NCBI GenBank assembly: GCA_963971225.1
Contig: OZ020269.1
Location: 83,304,450-83,368,449 of the forward strand
DNA: 64,000 nucleotides
Reading direction: 5' to 3'
DNA from: Melieria omissa
Taxonomy: Eukaryota > Arthropoda > Insecta > Diptera > Ulidiidae
Position 1 is the stretch's first letter. The number at the start of each line of letters is the position of its first letter. A program made the translations under genes and the position numbers. The notes under the pieces were generated by a model. That model did no database searches. It was not told the origin of the DNA and saw nothing but the letters and a program-made list of their open reading frames with translations. This document shows positions 21,163 to 33,821 of the stretch, one piece after another.

Positions 21163-22160
21163 GATCGTTTTATTCGTGTTGTAATAGACGGCATAGCCTC
21201 GGAAAAGCATTCCCTTAGTACGGGAGTGCAGCAGAGTTCTGTCCTTTCTCCAATCCTTTTCCTTATCTTTATCAACGACCTATTGTCGTCGACGAAGAAT
21301 CCCATCTACACGTTTTGCGGATGACAGCACCATTTGTCATTCATACTCCTTCACAAAGCACCCAGCTCTGTAGAGAATGAGAGAGAACGACGCCGTTTGA
21401 ATGACACACTTAATAGCGACTTACAAACAATCTCCAAGTGAGGTCAAGCAAACAGGGTCAATTTTAATCGTCGCAAGACCCAATGTTGCCTGTTATCCCA
21501 CAAACGAGTCTCCCAACATCCCAGCACATCCCTGGTTATGGGTGCTCTTTATGTTCCAAACATGTCTATTAAGAACGATCTTCGTTGGAATGATCATATT
21601 GTTGGCGTGTCGAAAGAAGCTGCCAAGTACCTCGGATTTTAAAAGCAGTGCAAAAAAGATTTCACCCTATCCGATCTCCGTAATATTTATACCACCTATA
21701 TCCGACCGAAAATGGAGTTTAACTCGCACCTATGGGCGGGGGCTACAAAACCCATTTGGAGTTGGAGTTCCTGGGTCGGGTGCAGAATCGAACGATTAAA
21801 CCTATAGGGGACAATAGGGCATTCAGCTCTATTGACTCCTTGGAACATCGTCGTAGCGTAGCATGTGTGGTGTTATTTTACCGATACTTTTTCGGTAATT
21901 GCTCAGTGGAGATGAGCAGCTTGCTGCCATCACTTCGGGTACTCCCCCGGGAAAGCCGTTTGAACACCGGCGCCCATGCATTCCACGTTGAAACGATGTT
22001 CCAGCTCACTATGCACTGCAGAGATAGTTCGTTTCTGGCCCGTACAGCGCGGATCTCGATGGGTTCAAGGCAAGACTACATAACCACTTCACTCAAAGCC
22101 CTATCTCGTAACTTGTATATCCTTCCTGAACCAACGGATTGCCTCGCAGGGGTCATCTCC
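21163..22160 (+). pseudogene. Jockey-like LINE reverse transcriptase remnant
   Basis: The frame contains VVIDGIASEKHSL then GVQQSSVLSPILF and LIFINDLL (palm motif region, 21170-21280). After one extra T comes FADDSTICHS at 21313, the catalytic FADD motif. Downstream pieces in shifted frames (SLEHRRSVACVVLFYRYF around 21838-21900, SSLLPSLRV) match the C-terminal part of Jockey-clade ORF2. The one-base insertion before FADD, later stops and further shifts rule out function. Endonuclease and ORF1 are missing, as in a 5'-truncated copy. Confidence 0.78.
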
Positions 22161-22189
22161 TGCGCGTCTGTTCGAGTTAAAAAAAAAGG

Positions 22190-22450
22190 CCGCCTCTATG
22201 ATATCTAAGAAAGCTTAACACTTCCTTATAATTATTCAGTTTTTCAAGCTGAACTCAAAGCAATACAACACGCGGCGTAAATTTTTAAAGATTTAGTAGA
22301 AAACACAGAAATATACTTTCTTGAAGCTAGCTTTGAAAAGGTTATCAAGCAACTCGGGGACAGTAAAAGAATGCTACGGACACTAAAATCTTTAGCACAG
22401 CTAAGGAAAGTCCTTTCTCTTGGTAGGTATAGCTGGTTGTCCGCGAATGG
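22190..22450 (+). pseudogene. LINE RNase H start remnant
   Basis: LPYNYSVFQAEL then KAIQHAA and a stop, followed by NTEIYFLEASFEKVIKQLGD, matches the beginning of LINE RNase H domains (SVFQAEL.AI..AA then a beta strand with the DS motif, here replaced by EAS). It lies right after the Jockey-like remnant. Jockey elements usually lack RNase H, so this is probably a separate insertion. Confidence 0.55.
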
Positions 22451-25142
22451 CCCACATAGACCCTTATGAGGTCTCCTTAGTCCCGATAAAAAATGGCTCG
22501 CAGCAGTTGCCATGACAGTAGCGGTTCTATTTATCGATTAGTACGAGTGTGACTCTTGCTGGTAGTGAAATTGTGACAAAAATATTGACATTCAAACAAA
22601 TTAGGACCATTTGAAAGCTGTTGATAGATTTTTCATCTTTTTTGTCCACTTTCATGACTCGAAAAGGAGATATTTGCATAGTGTATTCCAATGTAAACAG
22701 GTGAAAAAGTAATTATTTTCTAAAGGAGTCGCCTATTTGTGACTTTTGCGATGCGTTGATACATCTTTTTCCGATTTACAGTCAAAATTTCATGATTTTT
22801 GATTCACTGGAAGCGGACTTATTACGTCTTAGGTGATGAAATGTTTGCGTTATCGATACAAAAATGAACAAAGAGCTAATCGTAAGTGTTGTTCAAAACT
22901 TGAAAGTAGAAATTTTTACCGAACGTTTCAAATGATGAACAATGGTCATGGTGATGATTGTTTGTCCCCTGGGCAAGTTATTGTGTATACGAGGTGAATG
23001 ATGAGTGATGAACAACATGTTGAATCGAAAATAAAAAATTCAAGGACTTTGTACCCAAAAAGTTTATCCCATTCGGCCCAACCTTGAATGCACTTTCTAT
23101 CTTAGTGTTTGGTGCATCCTATTTGTCGGTGACGGATTTTTTAACTAAAAGTTACATTTTAACCACTGACCACTTGAACTTCCAAAAACATGGTTTGGAC
23201 CAAAATATTTAAAACTTTAAAGACTGCCCGTTCCAACAATTTCAATTGCGATGACCAGCAGCAGGCGGCATAAGCGTGCCATGGTAACTGGCAGGCAATT
23301 TTCGTCCCCTCCCCCACTCCCCGACCTGTTCCATGGCCGTTACAGCGCAAACGCGCAGCGAAAGCGACTCCAACCCCAAATGAAATTAATTAAAATTCTT
23401 TTTGTGTAAATCATCTCAAGCAAACATCCTTTACGGGAAAGTACAAACGTGCCTCGCGCTTTTCTTTTGCTTCTTCGTGCTGTTGTTTTTTTTTATTTTT
23501 TCGAATTTTTTTTGTTGCTCCACTTTTAATTTCTGCTCTTTTATTTTATTTATTTTTTCAGTTTATTTTTTGTTTCTTCTGTATTTCACAGGACGACATC
23601 ATAATGTGCCTGGACGTGAAGCGCTTTCGGCGCATTTTCAACAAAGCAACAACAGCAAAAATGTAGAAAAATTAAGAAAAAGTTGTTTGTGTCGTTGTTG
23701 CTTTTAGGCACAAACACACGCACGCACACTGACGCATTCGAGATTTTGCCATCTTTAATTGCAAATTACATTTTGAAAAATTGCGCGTCGCGTACACAAA
23801 GCGATGCGGTGGGCGGCAAAGTGCTGGCCGGCGCAAAGTGCACAGATTAGCCTCAAACGGCAAGAATGAAAAGACAGTAAGGTGGGTGGGTGAGAAGGGG
23901 CAGTAAAGGCTGGACGCAGCTGTACGCGCCTCTTGATGGCGGACCGCATGAACGACGCTTTGGACGACTGGGCGTTGGTGTTTTGTAGGCTGGGCGCTGG
24001 TTGTTTGCGCAAACGCTTTGTTGGTCTTGGTGTTGGCGCTCGTGTCGTTGTTTCCGGCGTCTTGTGCCCGCAAGCCAGCCGCGCCAGCGTTGAGCAAAAA
24101 ACAATTAGTGCGCTTTTGATCCTTTGTTTACCCCAACAACAACAACAATAACAGCTGCAGCCCAGCAACATTCAAGGAAACGGCAGCGAGCCATGGCGCA
24201 CTAGAAGTGGGAAAGATGAGAAAAAGAAAGAAGAAGAAATGGGATGAGCAAGCAAAAACAAGGAAACTGGTAGAAGTAAAACGAAGAATGAAGAGAATGG
24301 AGAGGTGATAAAAACACGAATTACTAAAAAAAATGGGAATTAAAGGAAACCGGCAATGATGTTAAAAGAGAAGGAGAAAACGAAGAGGTAAATAATTGAG
24401 TGAAAAACTGATAAACTATAAGAATAATGAAAAGTGAGGAGGAGAATATAGGAAAAGAGAAATATAGGAAAATGAATAACTTCAAAAACGTTCTTTATTT
24501 CATCAATTAGAAATAGAAATGTTGACAAATCAGAATGCAAGTAAACTAGAAAAAGATTAAAAAAGCAAAAACAAAATAAAAAGAAGAGAAAATAAGATAA
24601 GAATATGATAAGAAAATAATCAATAAAAAATATAAATGTAGACAAATCGGAATGAAAGTAAACCAGAAGAAGATTAATAAAGCAAGAGGCAACAGACGAG
24701 AAAATGAAAAACTGTTTATTTGAAACTAAATTTTTCGAAAAAGAATAGAAGTTACAAAGAACTTAAAGAAGAAACGAAGAACTTGAAAATGCGAAGAGAG
24801 ACTGGATAACTCTAAAAAATTTTAAAGAAACATGAAAAAGCAAAATAAACGATTTCGAAAATGCAGAAGAACTGCAATGAAAAACTCGAAACCATATTTT
24901 TATTTTCCAAACAATTTTATTTTATTTACTAAAATGCAATTACGATAAAAAGAAATAAAATCAAATAAATATTTACAACGAGCTTAAGTATAAAGAGCAA
25001 AAAAAAATAGCGAATAAAAAGATGAGTTGATGATCGACAATGAATAAAAAGAAGACAAATAGAATTGAAATTGTAAGGTAAAGAAGTAAAGTGTGAGAAA
25101 AGCTAAAAGAAAAGAGCTATAAATATATAAATAAATATAAAC
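22451..25142. other. Noncoding DNA
   Basis: Contains T-rich tracts (23460-23580) and a purine-rich, A-dominated stretch (24190-25140). The minus-strand frames at 23672-24171 overlap in several phases without a domain. Nothing else recognised. Confidence 0.6.
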
Positions 25143-25400
25143 AAAATAAAATAAAAAAATAAAATAAAATAAAATAAAATAAAATAAAATAAAATAAAAT
25201 AAAATAAAATAAAGTAAAGTAACATAAAATAAAATAAAATAAAATGAAATAAAATAAAACAAAATAAAATAAAATAAAATAAAATAAAATAAAATAAAAT
25301 AAAAAAATGAAATAAAATAACATAAAATTAAATTAAATTAAATTAAATTAAATTAAATTAAATAAAAATAAAATAAAATAACATAAAATTAAATTAAAAA
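25143..25400. repeat. (TAAAA)n and (TTAAA)n microsatellite
   Basis: A long run of TAAAA to about 25318, then TTAAA units at about 25325-25366, then TAAAA again. The FYFIL-type open frames on the minus strand are translations of it. Same unit as at 2724-2857. Confidence 0.95.
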
Positions 25401-26739
25401 AAAATATGAAACCATTATCAAAACGAATTAAAATAAAATAAAATTTTGGTGTATAAAATAAAATTATAAAAAAATAAAATAAAAAACCATTATCAAAAGA
25501 AATTAGGAAATAAGAGGAAAATATTGAAAACATCGAAGAAATTAAAACCGAAAACGAAACAAAACGGGAGACAGAGAAATTAATACAAACCCCCAAAAAA
25601 TGGATTACCAAATTTTAACAAAATTAAATCTAAGAATTCAAAGAATACGAATAAAACAGCAAGCAATAATTTTGTATTTAAATTGCAACTAAAAATAATA
25701 AAACAAAACCAAATTAATTAGCATCAATATTGGTCACTTTTACTACTATTACTTTTAGTTATATTTCCAAACATTTCTTTAAAAACCATGTTTGTGAATA
25801 CTACACGCTGCCTTCCCCTCCCAATCACTTACACTACACCCACCCAACAAACCACGAGCTGCTCAAACAAACACTTTCAAAGCGTCTGGCATGATTTGAT
25901 TGTCGTTATCCTTGTTTGCCATGAGGACATTCAAAGCCATCATGTTTATCACCACTGAGAAAATGAAATTTTAATTTGCATGCACCAACAACAATAACAA
26001 GAAAATGCTAATAATAAAGTATGTGTGTGTGTATTGGGGTATGGTACATTTTGAGCTGTGTTGGTATATTTGCAGTCGTGCTTTTCATATCCGGTTTGAT
26101 GCGATGCCCGCGAGTTGTTAAAAGAGCTTGAAAGCAAGCAAAAAATCTAATAAAAAATGCGTAAGAAATAAAATTAAAAAAAATCACTTTTACAACAGGA
26201 AAGCGTCAATGCAAACTGCATTTTTTTCGTTAGGCTAATTGAGGAAGAGTGAATTCTTTTGTGCGTTAAATAGAAAAAAAAAGCACATATGAAACGAATT
26301 CAAAGCAATTTGAACGACATCTTTCAACCCCATTTAATAGTCAGGCCTTCTATTTTCATTTGCTAGCAATTCATTTCATTTAAAATACTAAAAAAGGCCA
26401 ACAAAATGGATTAATATGGCACAAATGAAGGAAGTTCGAATTTGCCCAAATAAATGTACATGGCAACACTGCTCGAAAGTACAACAACCACAACCTTTTT
26501 CTCAATTGTTTTTAATTTGAGCTTTAATGGCAAATCCAATGCAATATATAAACTCCTTCGAAAGTAATCGAAAGAATCAAAGGATTCGATTACTTGAAGG
26601 AGTTGGACATATCAGTTCATGATCTCAGTGGCCACATTTTTCGACCAAAATTTCGCAAGCCCAAAAGAAAGGATATCATATAAGAAGGAAGATTATAAGA
26701 ATGAACATCTAGCAGAATCCGCGGTGTTGTTTTAAGTGA
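25401..26739. other. Noncoding DNA
   Basis: AT-rich sequence with CAACAA and (TG)n runs near 25985-26035. No recognisable gene. Confidence 0.6.
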
Positions 26740-27520
26740 ATGGACCCAAGAAATCAATTTTCTCTTAACCTCTAACCCCGTTAAGTTTTTGAGACAAAAT
26801 TCTTGTCTAATTATATCTTTCATGAAGTGCTTTTACCATATTTTAAGTCAATTGGCCTATTAAATCATGTTTCCCCATACAAACTCTTAGTCCATCGTTG
26901 AACCTGTCGGATTTCGATTGAGAAAAAAAAAATGAAAAACCAGTGTCTACTTATTTTTGAATTCAAGTGTTTTCACCAAGCTTGGAGTCAATAGTTTAAT
27001 TTGTTCATGTGTTTTCACAGTTTCTTCATACAAACCCTTAATCCATCGCTGACTCAGTCAGATTTAGATTTTGAAAAACACGTGTCGGTTCATTGATCAT
27101 TTGGAGCACCTTACCCTGTTTATTTTGATTTTAGAAAAAAATTAAAAACACGTGTTGAATTATTTCTCACCAAGAGTACTTTCACCAAGTTTGAAGTCAA
27201 AAGTAAAGAAATCAGGTTTCCCCATACAAAATCTTAACCCATCGATAACCCGTCAGATTTGGATTTTTCTTTGAAGTTAATAGGTCCATCGTTTCAGATC
27301 TTTTTCATAGTTTTCTCGTATACCTTGACCTATTATTGACCCCGTTAAATTCTGATTTTCGAACAATTGAAAAATACGTATCAAATTATTTTTAATTTAG
27401 AGTATTTTCACCGAGTTTGAAGTCTTGATATGGGCTTATTAAATCGCTTTTTTTTATACAACACCTTAAACCATGTTTTGAGACCAAATTTTAAAAAAAT
27501 CTCGACTTAGCAGAAGTTCA
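26740..27520 (-). repeat. Repeat D, degenerate tandem array
   Basis: Recurring order: TTTTCACCAAGTTTGAAGTCAA, CCCCATACAAA.TCTTA, CCATCG, GTCAGATTTGGATTTT, then AAAACACGTGTT. Copies of the TTCACC.AG..TG.AGTC core lie at about 26833, 26970, 27180 and 27410, with a damaged one between the last two. Spacing is irregular (about 140-230 bp). The same unit occurs inverted at 7125 and 52630, so this is a dispersed family that is tandem here. No coding potential. Confidence 0.65.
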
Positions 27521-27540
27521 TTTTTCAAGGTGTTGGTTGG

Positions 27541-27936
27541 TTGGTTAAGTGGCTGCCTCTGTATGAGACACACTTAGGCCTATGAGCTCGTTGTGATACC
27601 ACAAATTCCACCCGTTTGAAATGTGTATGCAACACTGTTTTTTCCAACATGTGATACAACAAACATTTCAAACGGATGGGGGAAAGGGAGGGAGGGGACC
27701 CACAGTTTAACGCCGAATCCGAACGGCGATTGGCAGTTTTTTTTTTTTTCTTTCACACTGGGAGGTTTTGCCATTGTCTGCCAAGAGCGCACTTGTGCGA
27801 TTCTTGTAATTCTCATTCCCTTCAAGTGGATAGCGATAGAAGTAAATGAGTGTTTTTTCCAGCCCAAGCCAGGAATCGAACCTGGGGCGCTCGGTATGAG
27901 AAGCCAGCGCGCTACTCGCTGAGCTATCGAGGCCGA
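27541..27936 (-). mobile_element. SINE family A, near full-length copy
   Basis: On the minus strand the head reads GGCCTCGATAGCTCAGCG (A box) to GGTTCGATTCC (B box), with CTTCTCATACC at the anticodon arm, compatible with a tRNA-Met-like ancestor (inference). Then come CTATCGCTATCC, GAGAATTACAAGAATCGC, the central domain GCCGTTCGGATTCGGC, GGTCCCCTCC and the 3' part ending AGGCAGCCACTT. The copy at 55028 is collinear throughout. A long T run interrupts the body at about 27737-27750. No clear target duplication. Confidence 0.85.
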
Positions 27937-30900
27937 TGTACCTACAACTTAAATTTCATATTTGTAGCTTCAGTGGTTTTAATCAGTTCAGCGGTTTGGA
28001 CAGTGATGAATCAGTTAATCAGTCAGTTAGTCAGGACAAACAATTACCAATTCCCACCAAAGGATCAAAGTTCTTCCTAACAGCTTTTCTCTTAGATTCA
28101 AGAAAAAAACTCTAAGCTTCAGAGATTTCACATTTCTTGAAAAGTCTTGAAAGATGCTTCACGTCTTGTATAATCTGTCATATTGGCGTTAGCAGATAAC
28201 CTATGTATGAATATTTGAATAAGCCAAGAGACAAGTTTCAAACTTGTAATATGACGCTGCATATCTCATATTAATTTTTCAAATATTTTTAAAATTTTTG
28301 TTTTATATTTTTTAGAAAACATCGGGGGTCAGCTGGGTTAACTTGACCTGAAAGATCAGAAAAATATAATAAGTAAAATAACAAGCATTTCCAACATAAT
28401 TGGTCTCCGACATCAGAAATAAATTGGAAATAAATCATCGTTGGATACGTGAGGCACTGATTCCGTAGTGAAATGAGGACGGATAAAGATTAGTGAATAC
28501 TTCTCTGAATAAAAATATGTTGTGTGTTAATGAAGATCTTCTGGTAAAAACAAAGCAGAACTTTGAGTGCAAGATTTGAAAGGGTTAAGGTTCATGCAGG
28601 AAACGAAGTGTTTCGAGTTGTACAAATCTTACAGGAGGTAACGGTTTTTTGTAGTATTTCAATAAGTCCCCCAATCGGCTATCTTTTGTCAATTTAGGAG
28701 CCTCCACAGCCTATTTGACCTAACCTAACTCTAGCTTCCAGTTCGCTACAGTTACGCGAAAAGTAAAATCCACTCAACACCCACTCGTGACAGCAAAATC
28801 TGCTGAGTAAAATTTTGGGCCAACCTGCATTCGAATTCGCAGCGTCGATCATAAAAGGATTAATGGCCTACACATACGTTTTACAACAACAATAATACAT
28901 GCTTCAGAGTGTCTTTCGATGTGTTTCGAGTGCGTCCTTTGCCTGATTTTTGGCAGCTCGTGTATGGCTCCACGATGCTGAAGAGGCGGATGCAACGTGC
29001 ATGTGTCAGCGAAATGTGGCACGAATTAAAATCTTTACAACCCATAAGAAGAAGAACATGTACGAACGAAACCCAGACTCGGCGAAATGCAGATGAAGGG
29101 CTACAAAGGATAAATGCGATTCGAAAAGAACGACGGAAAGTACATGAAATTTGAGGCGAAATACTGCCAGCGAAAAGTGGGAACGGGGCGCACGCAGCAC
29201 AGCGGGGAAAAGTATTAATTTTTGATTGCCGCAACAGCCGACGGTCGTTGTCGATTACGCGGGTGGTGCGCCATCAAAAGGCGCGAAACAATTGTCCGTC
29301 GCCAATTTCACCCTCGGCGCCTCCGACGCGCAACCACACACTCACACACACACACACGCGCCAACACACATAAATAAGCGAAATGAACGCAATATAAAAG
29401 TGAAAATATAAAAGTGAAAATGAAAATGGAAAAACGTTGGAGAAGGAGTCAAGAAAACGGCGGCATAAAAATAAGGGTTTATTTAGCGGCACATTTGCAG
29501 GGCACATATCACGTTACGTCAGCTGACGCTAATGTCAAACGACTACAACAACAACAACAACAATAAACCAACACAATACAACAACAACTATAACGAATAT
29601 GTGGCAATGAACACGGCAACCCGTGCGTGCCGGTTTTTATTTTCGTATTAAAAACGACCAGAAACTCCATGGACGTTGAGGGGCGAAGGGGAGTGGGCAT
29701 GCGAGGCGCAAAGGAAAGCGAAAGTGTTGAGCGAGTGTGGGCAAAGGAAGGCAAATGGTCTGCAGTTGGCAGTCGTTGAGAAAGTGTTGGGTTTAGGCAA
29801 AGCAACTGGAAAGAAGGCAACAGGAAGGGGGGGTTGGAGTTAGGAGAAACGGTTGGTAACAGCATGGAAAGCCGTTAAGTTACAACGCGTATGCGGAAAG
29901 TTCAAAGTCATTTATTAAACTTCTGCTACAGATCCACACGTGTAGATGGGTGTGTGTGTGTGTGTTTGAATGTGTGTGTGAGCCCATCCATCAATTCCAT
30001 GAGCGCAGCTGCATGTGCCAGTTGCCATCAAAACTCAAAGGATAAAGTTGAGCTTTGCCAAACATTTTAGTAGTGGGCTTGGACTGCGGTTAGCACAGAG
30101 ATGTCTGAAGAAAATAAATGGTAATAATGGTAAAATAAAGCAAAGCAAAGTCAGAACGACTCATTTGTGCGCTGCAAATGGCTCATATTGAAAAATAAAA
30201 GCAAACCAAAAATGTTCACATTGAAGGGATTTCAAAAGTATGTGCCTGTGTGATAATTAAATTACAAATAATTATTAATAATTATTAAAAATAACATGAA
30301 TAATTAATAAATATATCTAAATATATAAAATAGGAAGAAAATCAAAGCAAAGATCTTTGGTCTGCAATCTTTTAAACTTGAAATTCTATTAATGTAATTT
30401 TCCTCTACTGATAAAATTCCTTCTTCAAATGTCCGTAGAATTTATATTTTTCAAAAAATTTTTATAATTTTTCACAAGTTTAGTGAGGAAACTTAAGTAA
30501 TTAATTAATTGAACGTGAAACTCAATTGTTAGAAAAACACAAACAAATCCAAGTCTTATTTCTGAAGGAAAGAAATGGCCATTTCCAATTGATTCCTTTG
30601 ATCCATGTTCTCTTTTGAATCCATCAAATCATTTTTCCGTGTCTATGGTATCAAAATTATATACGGAGCTCGAAGAAGCTTAGAAGTTTTTGGGGGTTCA
30701 AAAATTGCTGGTATAAATTCTGGTTTCGAGTGGTATTCGGCTCAAAAGTTGTGCGCAGAATCCGCCCCCCTCCCAAAATGAAATCCTGTGTGAACCACTG
30801 ATTGATTGTAAGAGCATTAAACGGCTTAAAATATTGATATATTACATAATCTGGTAATTATAACAAAATCTGGTAATTTTTCAATTTATTCAGAAAAGAG

Positions 30901-30963
30901 TGGCAACAATTCCCAGAGCGAAGCCATCAGCTGATTGTGTTATCCGTAGACAAAAATAAAAAC
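27937..30963. other. Noncoding DNA with one element end
   Basis: CA-rich tracts at 29335-29362, TG at 29948-29982 and CAA at about 29545-29590. A minus-oriented CAGTGG-type terminus (CCTGTGTGAACCACTG, about 30782-30797) belongs to the family of the MITE at 14359; its partner end was not found. Frames at 28881-29865 lack domains. Confidence 0.55.
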
Positions 30964-31261
30964 TAGAGTCCGACTGAATATTCGGTTTCGGCCCAAATAA
31001 TTGGTTTCGGTTTCAGTTTCGACCAACTTTTTAGCATATAATATTAAACTATTTAATTTTGAATATTAACGAGTAAGGTACGAAAGGGTAATTTTTTCAT
31101 GTTTATGTCTTTAAATAATGTAAACTTCGTTTGTTGCAAAAAAATGCTTTGTGGTGATTTTTATTTCATCTAGAAAATTTCGGTTTCGGTTTTAGCCGAA
31201 TATAAAAAACCGAAACTCGGTTTCAGTTTCGGCCCAAAAATTATGTTTCTGTCGGACACTA
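30964..31261. mobile_element. hAT MITE, 298 bp, with perfect 8-bp target duplication
   Basis: Ends read TAGAGTCCGACTGAA and, inverted, TAGTGTCCGACAGAA, flanked by ATAAAAAC at 30956-30963 and 31262-31269. Subterminal GGTTTCGG/CCGAAACC motifs are repeated in both halves. The 8-bp duplication and TAG.GTCCGAC ends fit the hAT superfamily. No coding sequence, so it must be moved by a transposase encoded elsewhere. Confidence 0.88.
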
Positions 31262-32111
31262 ATAAAAACCAAATTGACATATGTAGGTTTCAAGTTTAAG
31301 GTTTCTATGTCTTGGATAACTAGTTGTACAGCTTTCGGGTATGGCAGGTCGTGTCAGCTGGCATGTCAAAATACGTCTCGGGTAAGTGGCACATAGAAAT
31401 CAACTTTCCGCATCTATTCGGCTGGTACTTGTGAATTTGTATAAGAATAGAAGTAACTTGCAGTTGTATGCCAACTCAGAAATGACTTTACATTGATAGG
31501 TTTGTAATTTCTTTCTGAGAATGTAGCCTCAAAAATTTACCTACACTTTTTTACTTATTTTGGTTTGACAACGAGTCAAGCAAACCTCAGGTCAAGCATT
31601 GCCTTTAAGAAGGTACCTCTTCTTTTAAACAGCTGAGCAATGACGGCCGCTGGTTAAAGCTCTTGAACCTATATTTGTTCATTAAGTTCAGCAGTTCTTA
31701 TGCTCTTTTTTTCTATATACATACATGTGTGCAGGTATATTTGTATTTATGTCTGTTTGTATAAAAATTTTTGTATAACGTATCCCTTTTCTCACCCAAA
31801 TCAAACTTTACTTAAATCGCCCTTCAATGTTATCCTTTCGAACTTGGCTCTTTACATTCTCGTTACTTTCATTCTCTTTTTCCCATTCCTACCCCTACTC
31901 CTCCCTTCTACCCTTTTCTTTACATAAATTCCCCCATGGTCAACCCATCGCTCAAAGTGATGGTGACGGTGACATCTCATATTTCCGCTCCATCTTTTCT
32001 CGCTCTCACGTCCTCTTTTATGCGTTTGCCTCCGTTTTTGGCTGAAAATGTACGTTTTTATTTGTACCTTTTATTCGCACACATAATACATAACTACCCA
32101 TACATACATAC
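31262..32111. other. Noncoding DNA
   Basis: Short frames at 31700-32045 are T-rich and without domain. A TACATA-rich tract near 32090-32111 abuts the hAT element. Confidence 0.6.
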
Positions 32112-32321
32112 TAGGCATCGCAATCCCGGGATCCCGGGATCCCGGACTTTTTCCAGTCCCGAAAATCCCGGGATTCAAATTCTTTTATCCCGGGATTTTC
32201 GGGATTGCAAAAGATGCTTCAAAGTTCACATGAAATAAATTTTAAGGCACAAAAACCCAATTCCTTATTTGAGGGAGAAGGGAGGGGATAAAGTGCGTCT
32301 TTTGCAAAAGGCTTATGATTA

Positions 32322-33475
32322 CACAGCGCAAGAAAAAAACACTTTTTTTCTGTTGCATGGAGTTTTTCTACTGTTTCTTACTAATTTGGGTGCGCTGATT
32401 CCGAATCTACCCTCCAATTTTTTCTAGCAGCTCTAGTTTGTGAGATATAGGTACCCTGCCATTTTTTCAGTTTTTCCTCAACTTCTTCCATATTTTCGAT
32501 CGTAGTTTCTAAACCAAGAAACCGATTGACATGATTTCACCTTATTGCATTAACAACACCGCACGGCTTCTTTTTCAAAGCAAATTATTTTTATAAGTGT
32601 TAAAATGCCGCGGTAATTGGACCTCAAAGTTGGAAAAAATTGAATTTTAAGGCGTTTTCTTTGATGGTCAAAAACATACACATTTTTTGTAAAACAATTA
32701 ACGAGTTAGGTGTATAATGAAAGTCGATACATCAAGCAATACAACACAGCTAAATTATTTGGCGGAATACACATTCGCATCGAAATAACAGGAAAAATGT
32801 ACCATAGCGATTTTCATCACTTTCATACTTTTGAAAATATGCAAAGTTTTTAATTTTTTTTTTGTTTCGAAAAATTCAAAATATTTTTGTTTTTTGCTTG
32901 TATTCTAAACTAAAATTTGAACATATAAAAGAGCATATTTTGAGGCTCCTAATTTTTTATGGAAAAGGTATGAAAAGAGATGAAAATCGCTATGGTAAAG
33001 TTTTGTTATTATTTCGATGCGAACGTGTATTCCGCCAAATAATTTGGCTGTGTTGTATTGCTTGATGTTTCTTCTTAAGATATTCATATACTTCGAAACT
33101 TGATTTATGAAACATCAGTACAATTTTCGCCATCAGAAAAAACGCCTTGAAATTCAATATTTTCTTACTTTGAAACCTTATTACCACGCCCATTTAGAAC
33201 GCATAAAATTGATTAATGTCAGGAAAGATGGCGTGAAATGTTGTAAGTGCAACGATATAAAAATTATGTCGATAGGATTATTGGTTCAGAAATAACAGTC
33301 GAAAACGAGAAAAAAGCCGAGGAAAATTCGAAAAAGTGACACGCCCATTTTTTGGAAAAACTAGAGCTGTTACATAAAAACGGAGTATGGTTTTGAAAAC
33401 AGCGTGGAAAAACGATTCAGATTCATGTAAAAAACTCCATGCAACAGACATGCTGTTGTGCAGTGTTATTTACTA
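32322..33475. mobile_element. Foldback element (1.15-kb near-palindrome) inside the hAT
   Basis: The two arms pair about position 32898: TCTGTTGCATGGAGTTTTT at 32349 with its complement ending near 33448, CAAGCAATACAACACAGC at 32733 with 33064 downward, and AAGGCGTTTT near 32648 with the AAAACGCCTT near 33145. Paired coordinates sum to 65797-65798 each time, so there is little net gapping. The loop is about 32840-32955. No coding sequence. It replaces or splits the central part of the hAT transposase. It could be a palindromic MITE or a foldback element; its own target duplication is not clear. Confidence 0.75.
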
Positions 33476-33590
33476 AGCATTCAACCAACAAGTGTTGAAT
33501 CTGAAGGATGTTTCTCTTCAGCAGGGTTCATTTGAAATAAATTTCGCTCTAGATAAGAGAACAAAACACTTAATGCCTTTGTATTTTTAA
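33471..33590 (+). pseudogene. hAT transposase C-terminal dimerisation domain remnant
   Basis: The plus frame reads QPTSVESEGCFSSAG, FI, a stop, then NKFRS and, after a small deletion, KRTKHLMPLYF and a stop. The PTSVESE..FSSAG block followed by N..R..L. is the hallmark of the hATC dimerisation domain that closes hAT transposases. The internal stop and frame slip make it non-functional. The DDE region upstream has been lost or displaced by the foldback. Confidence 0.82.
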
Positions 33591-33821
33591 GATCTCAGTT
33601 TTTAATTAATCAAAACGCTTAACTTTTTTATCGAAATAATCGAAGTAAAACTAAAAGCACAAACAAATTAACTATTTTATTTTTTTTATCAAATATGCAT
33701 ATATATGCACTTTATGATACATCGGTTGCAAAGTAATAAGTTATGTTTAAGTGTCATTTTTGGATAAAACAAAATGCTATGAAACTGAAGTTAAATGTCA
33801 AATGAAAAACTTTTAAGTTAA

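Noticed and set aside
23672..24171. Minus-strand frames of up to 141 codons
   Set aside because: Three overlapping phases are open at once and none shows a domain or signal, as expected for GC-richer noncoding DNA.
27864..27936. tRNA-gene-like sequence on the minus strand (also at 8982, 18254, 55350 and 56700)
   Set aside because: A and B boxes are present, but acceptor and other stems do not pair as in a working tRNA and the sequence continues into a SINE body.
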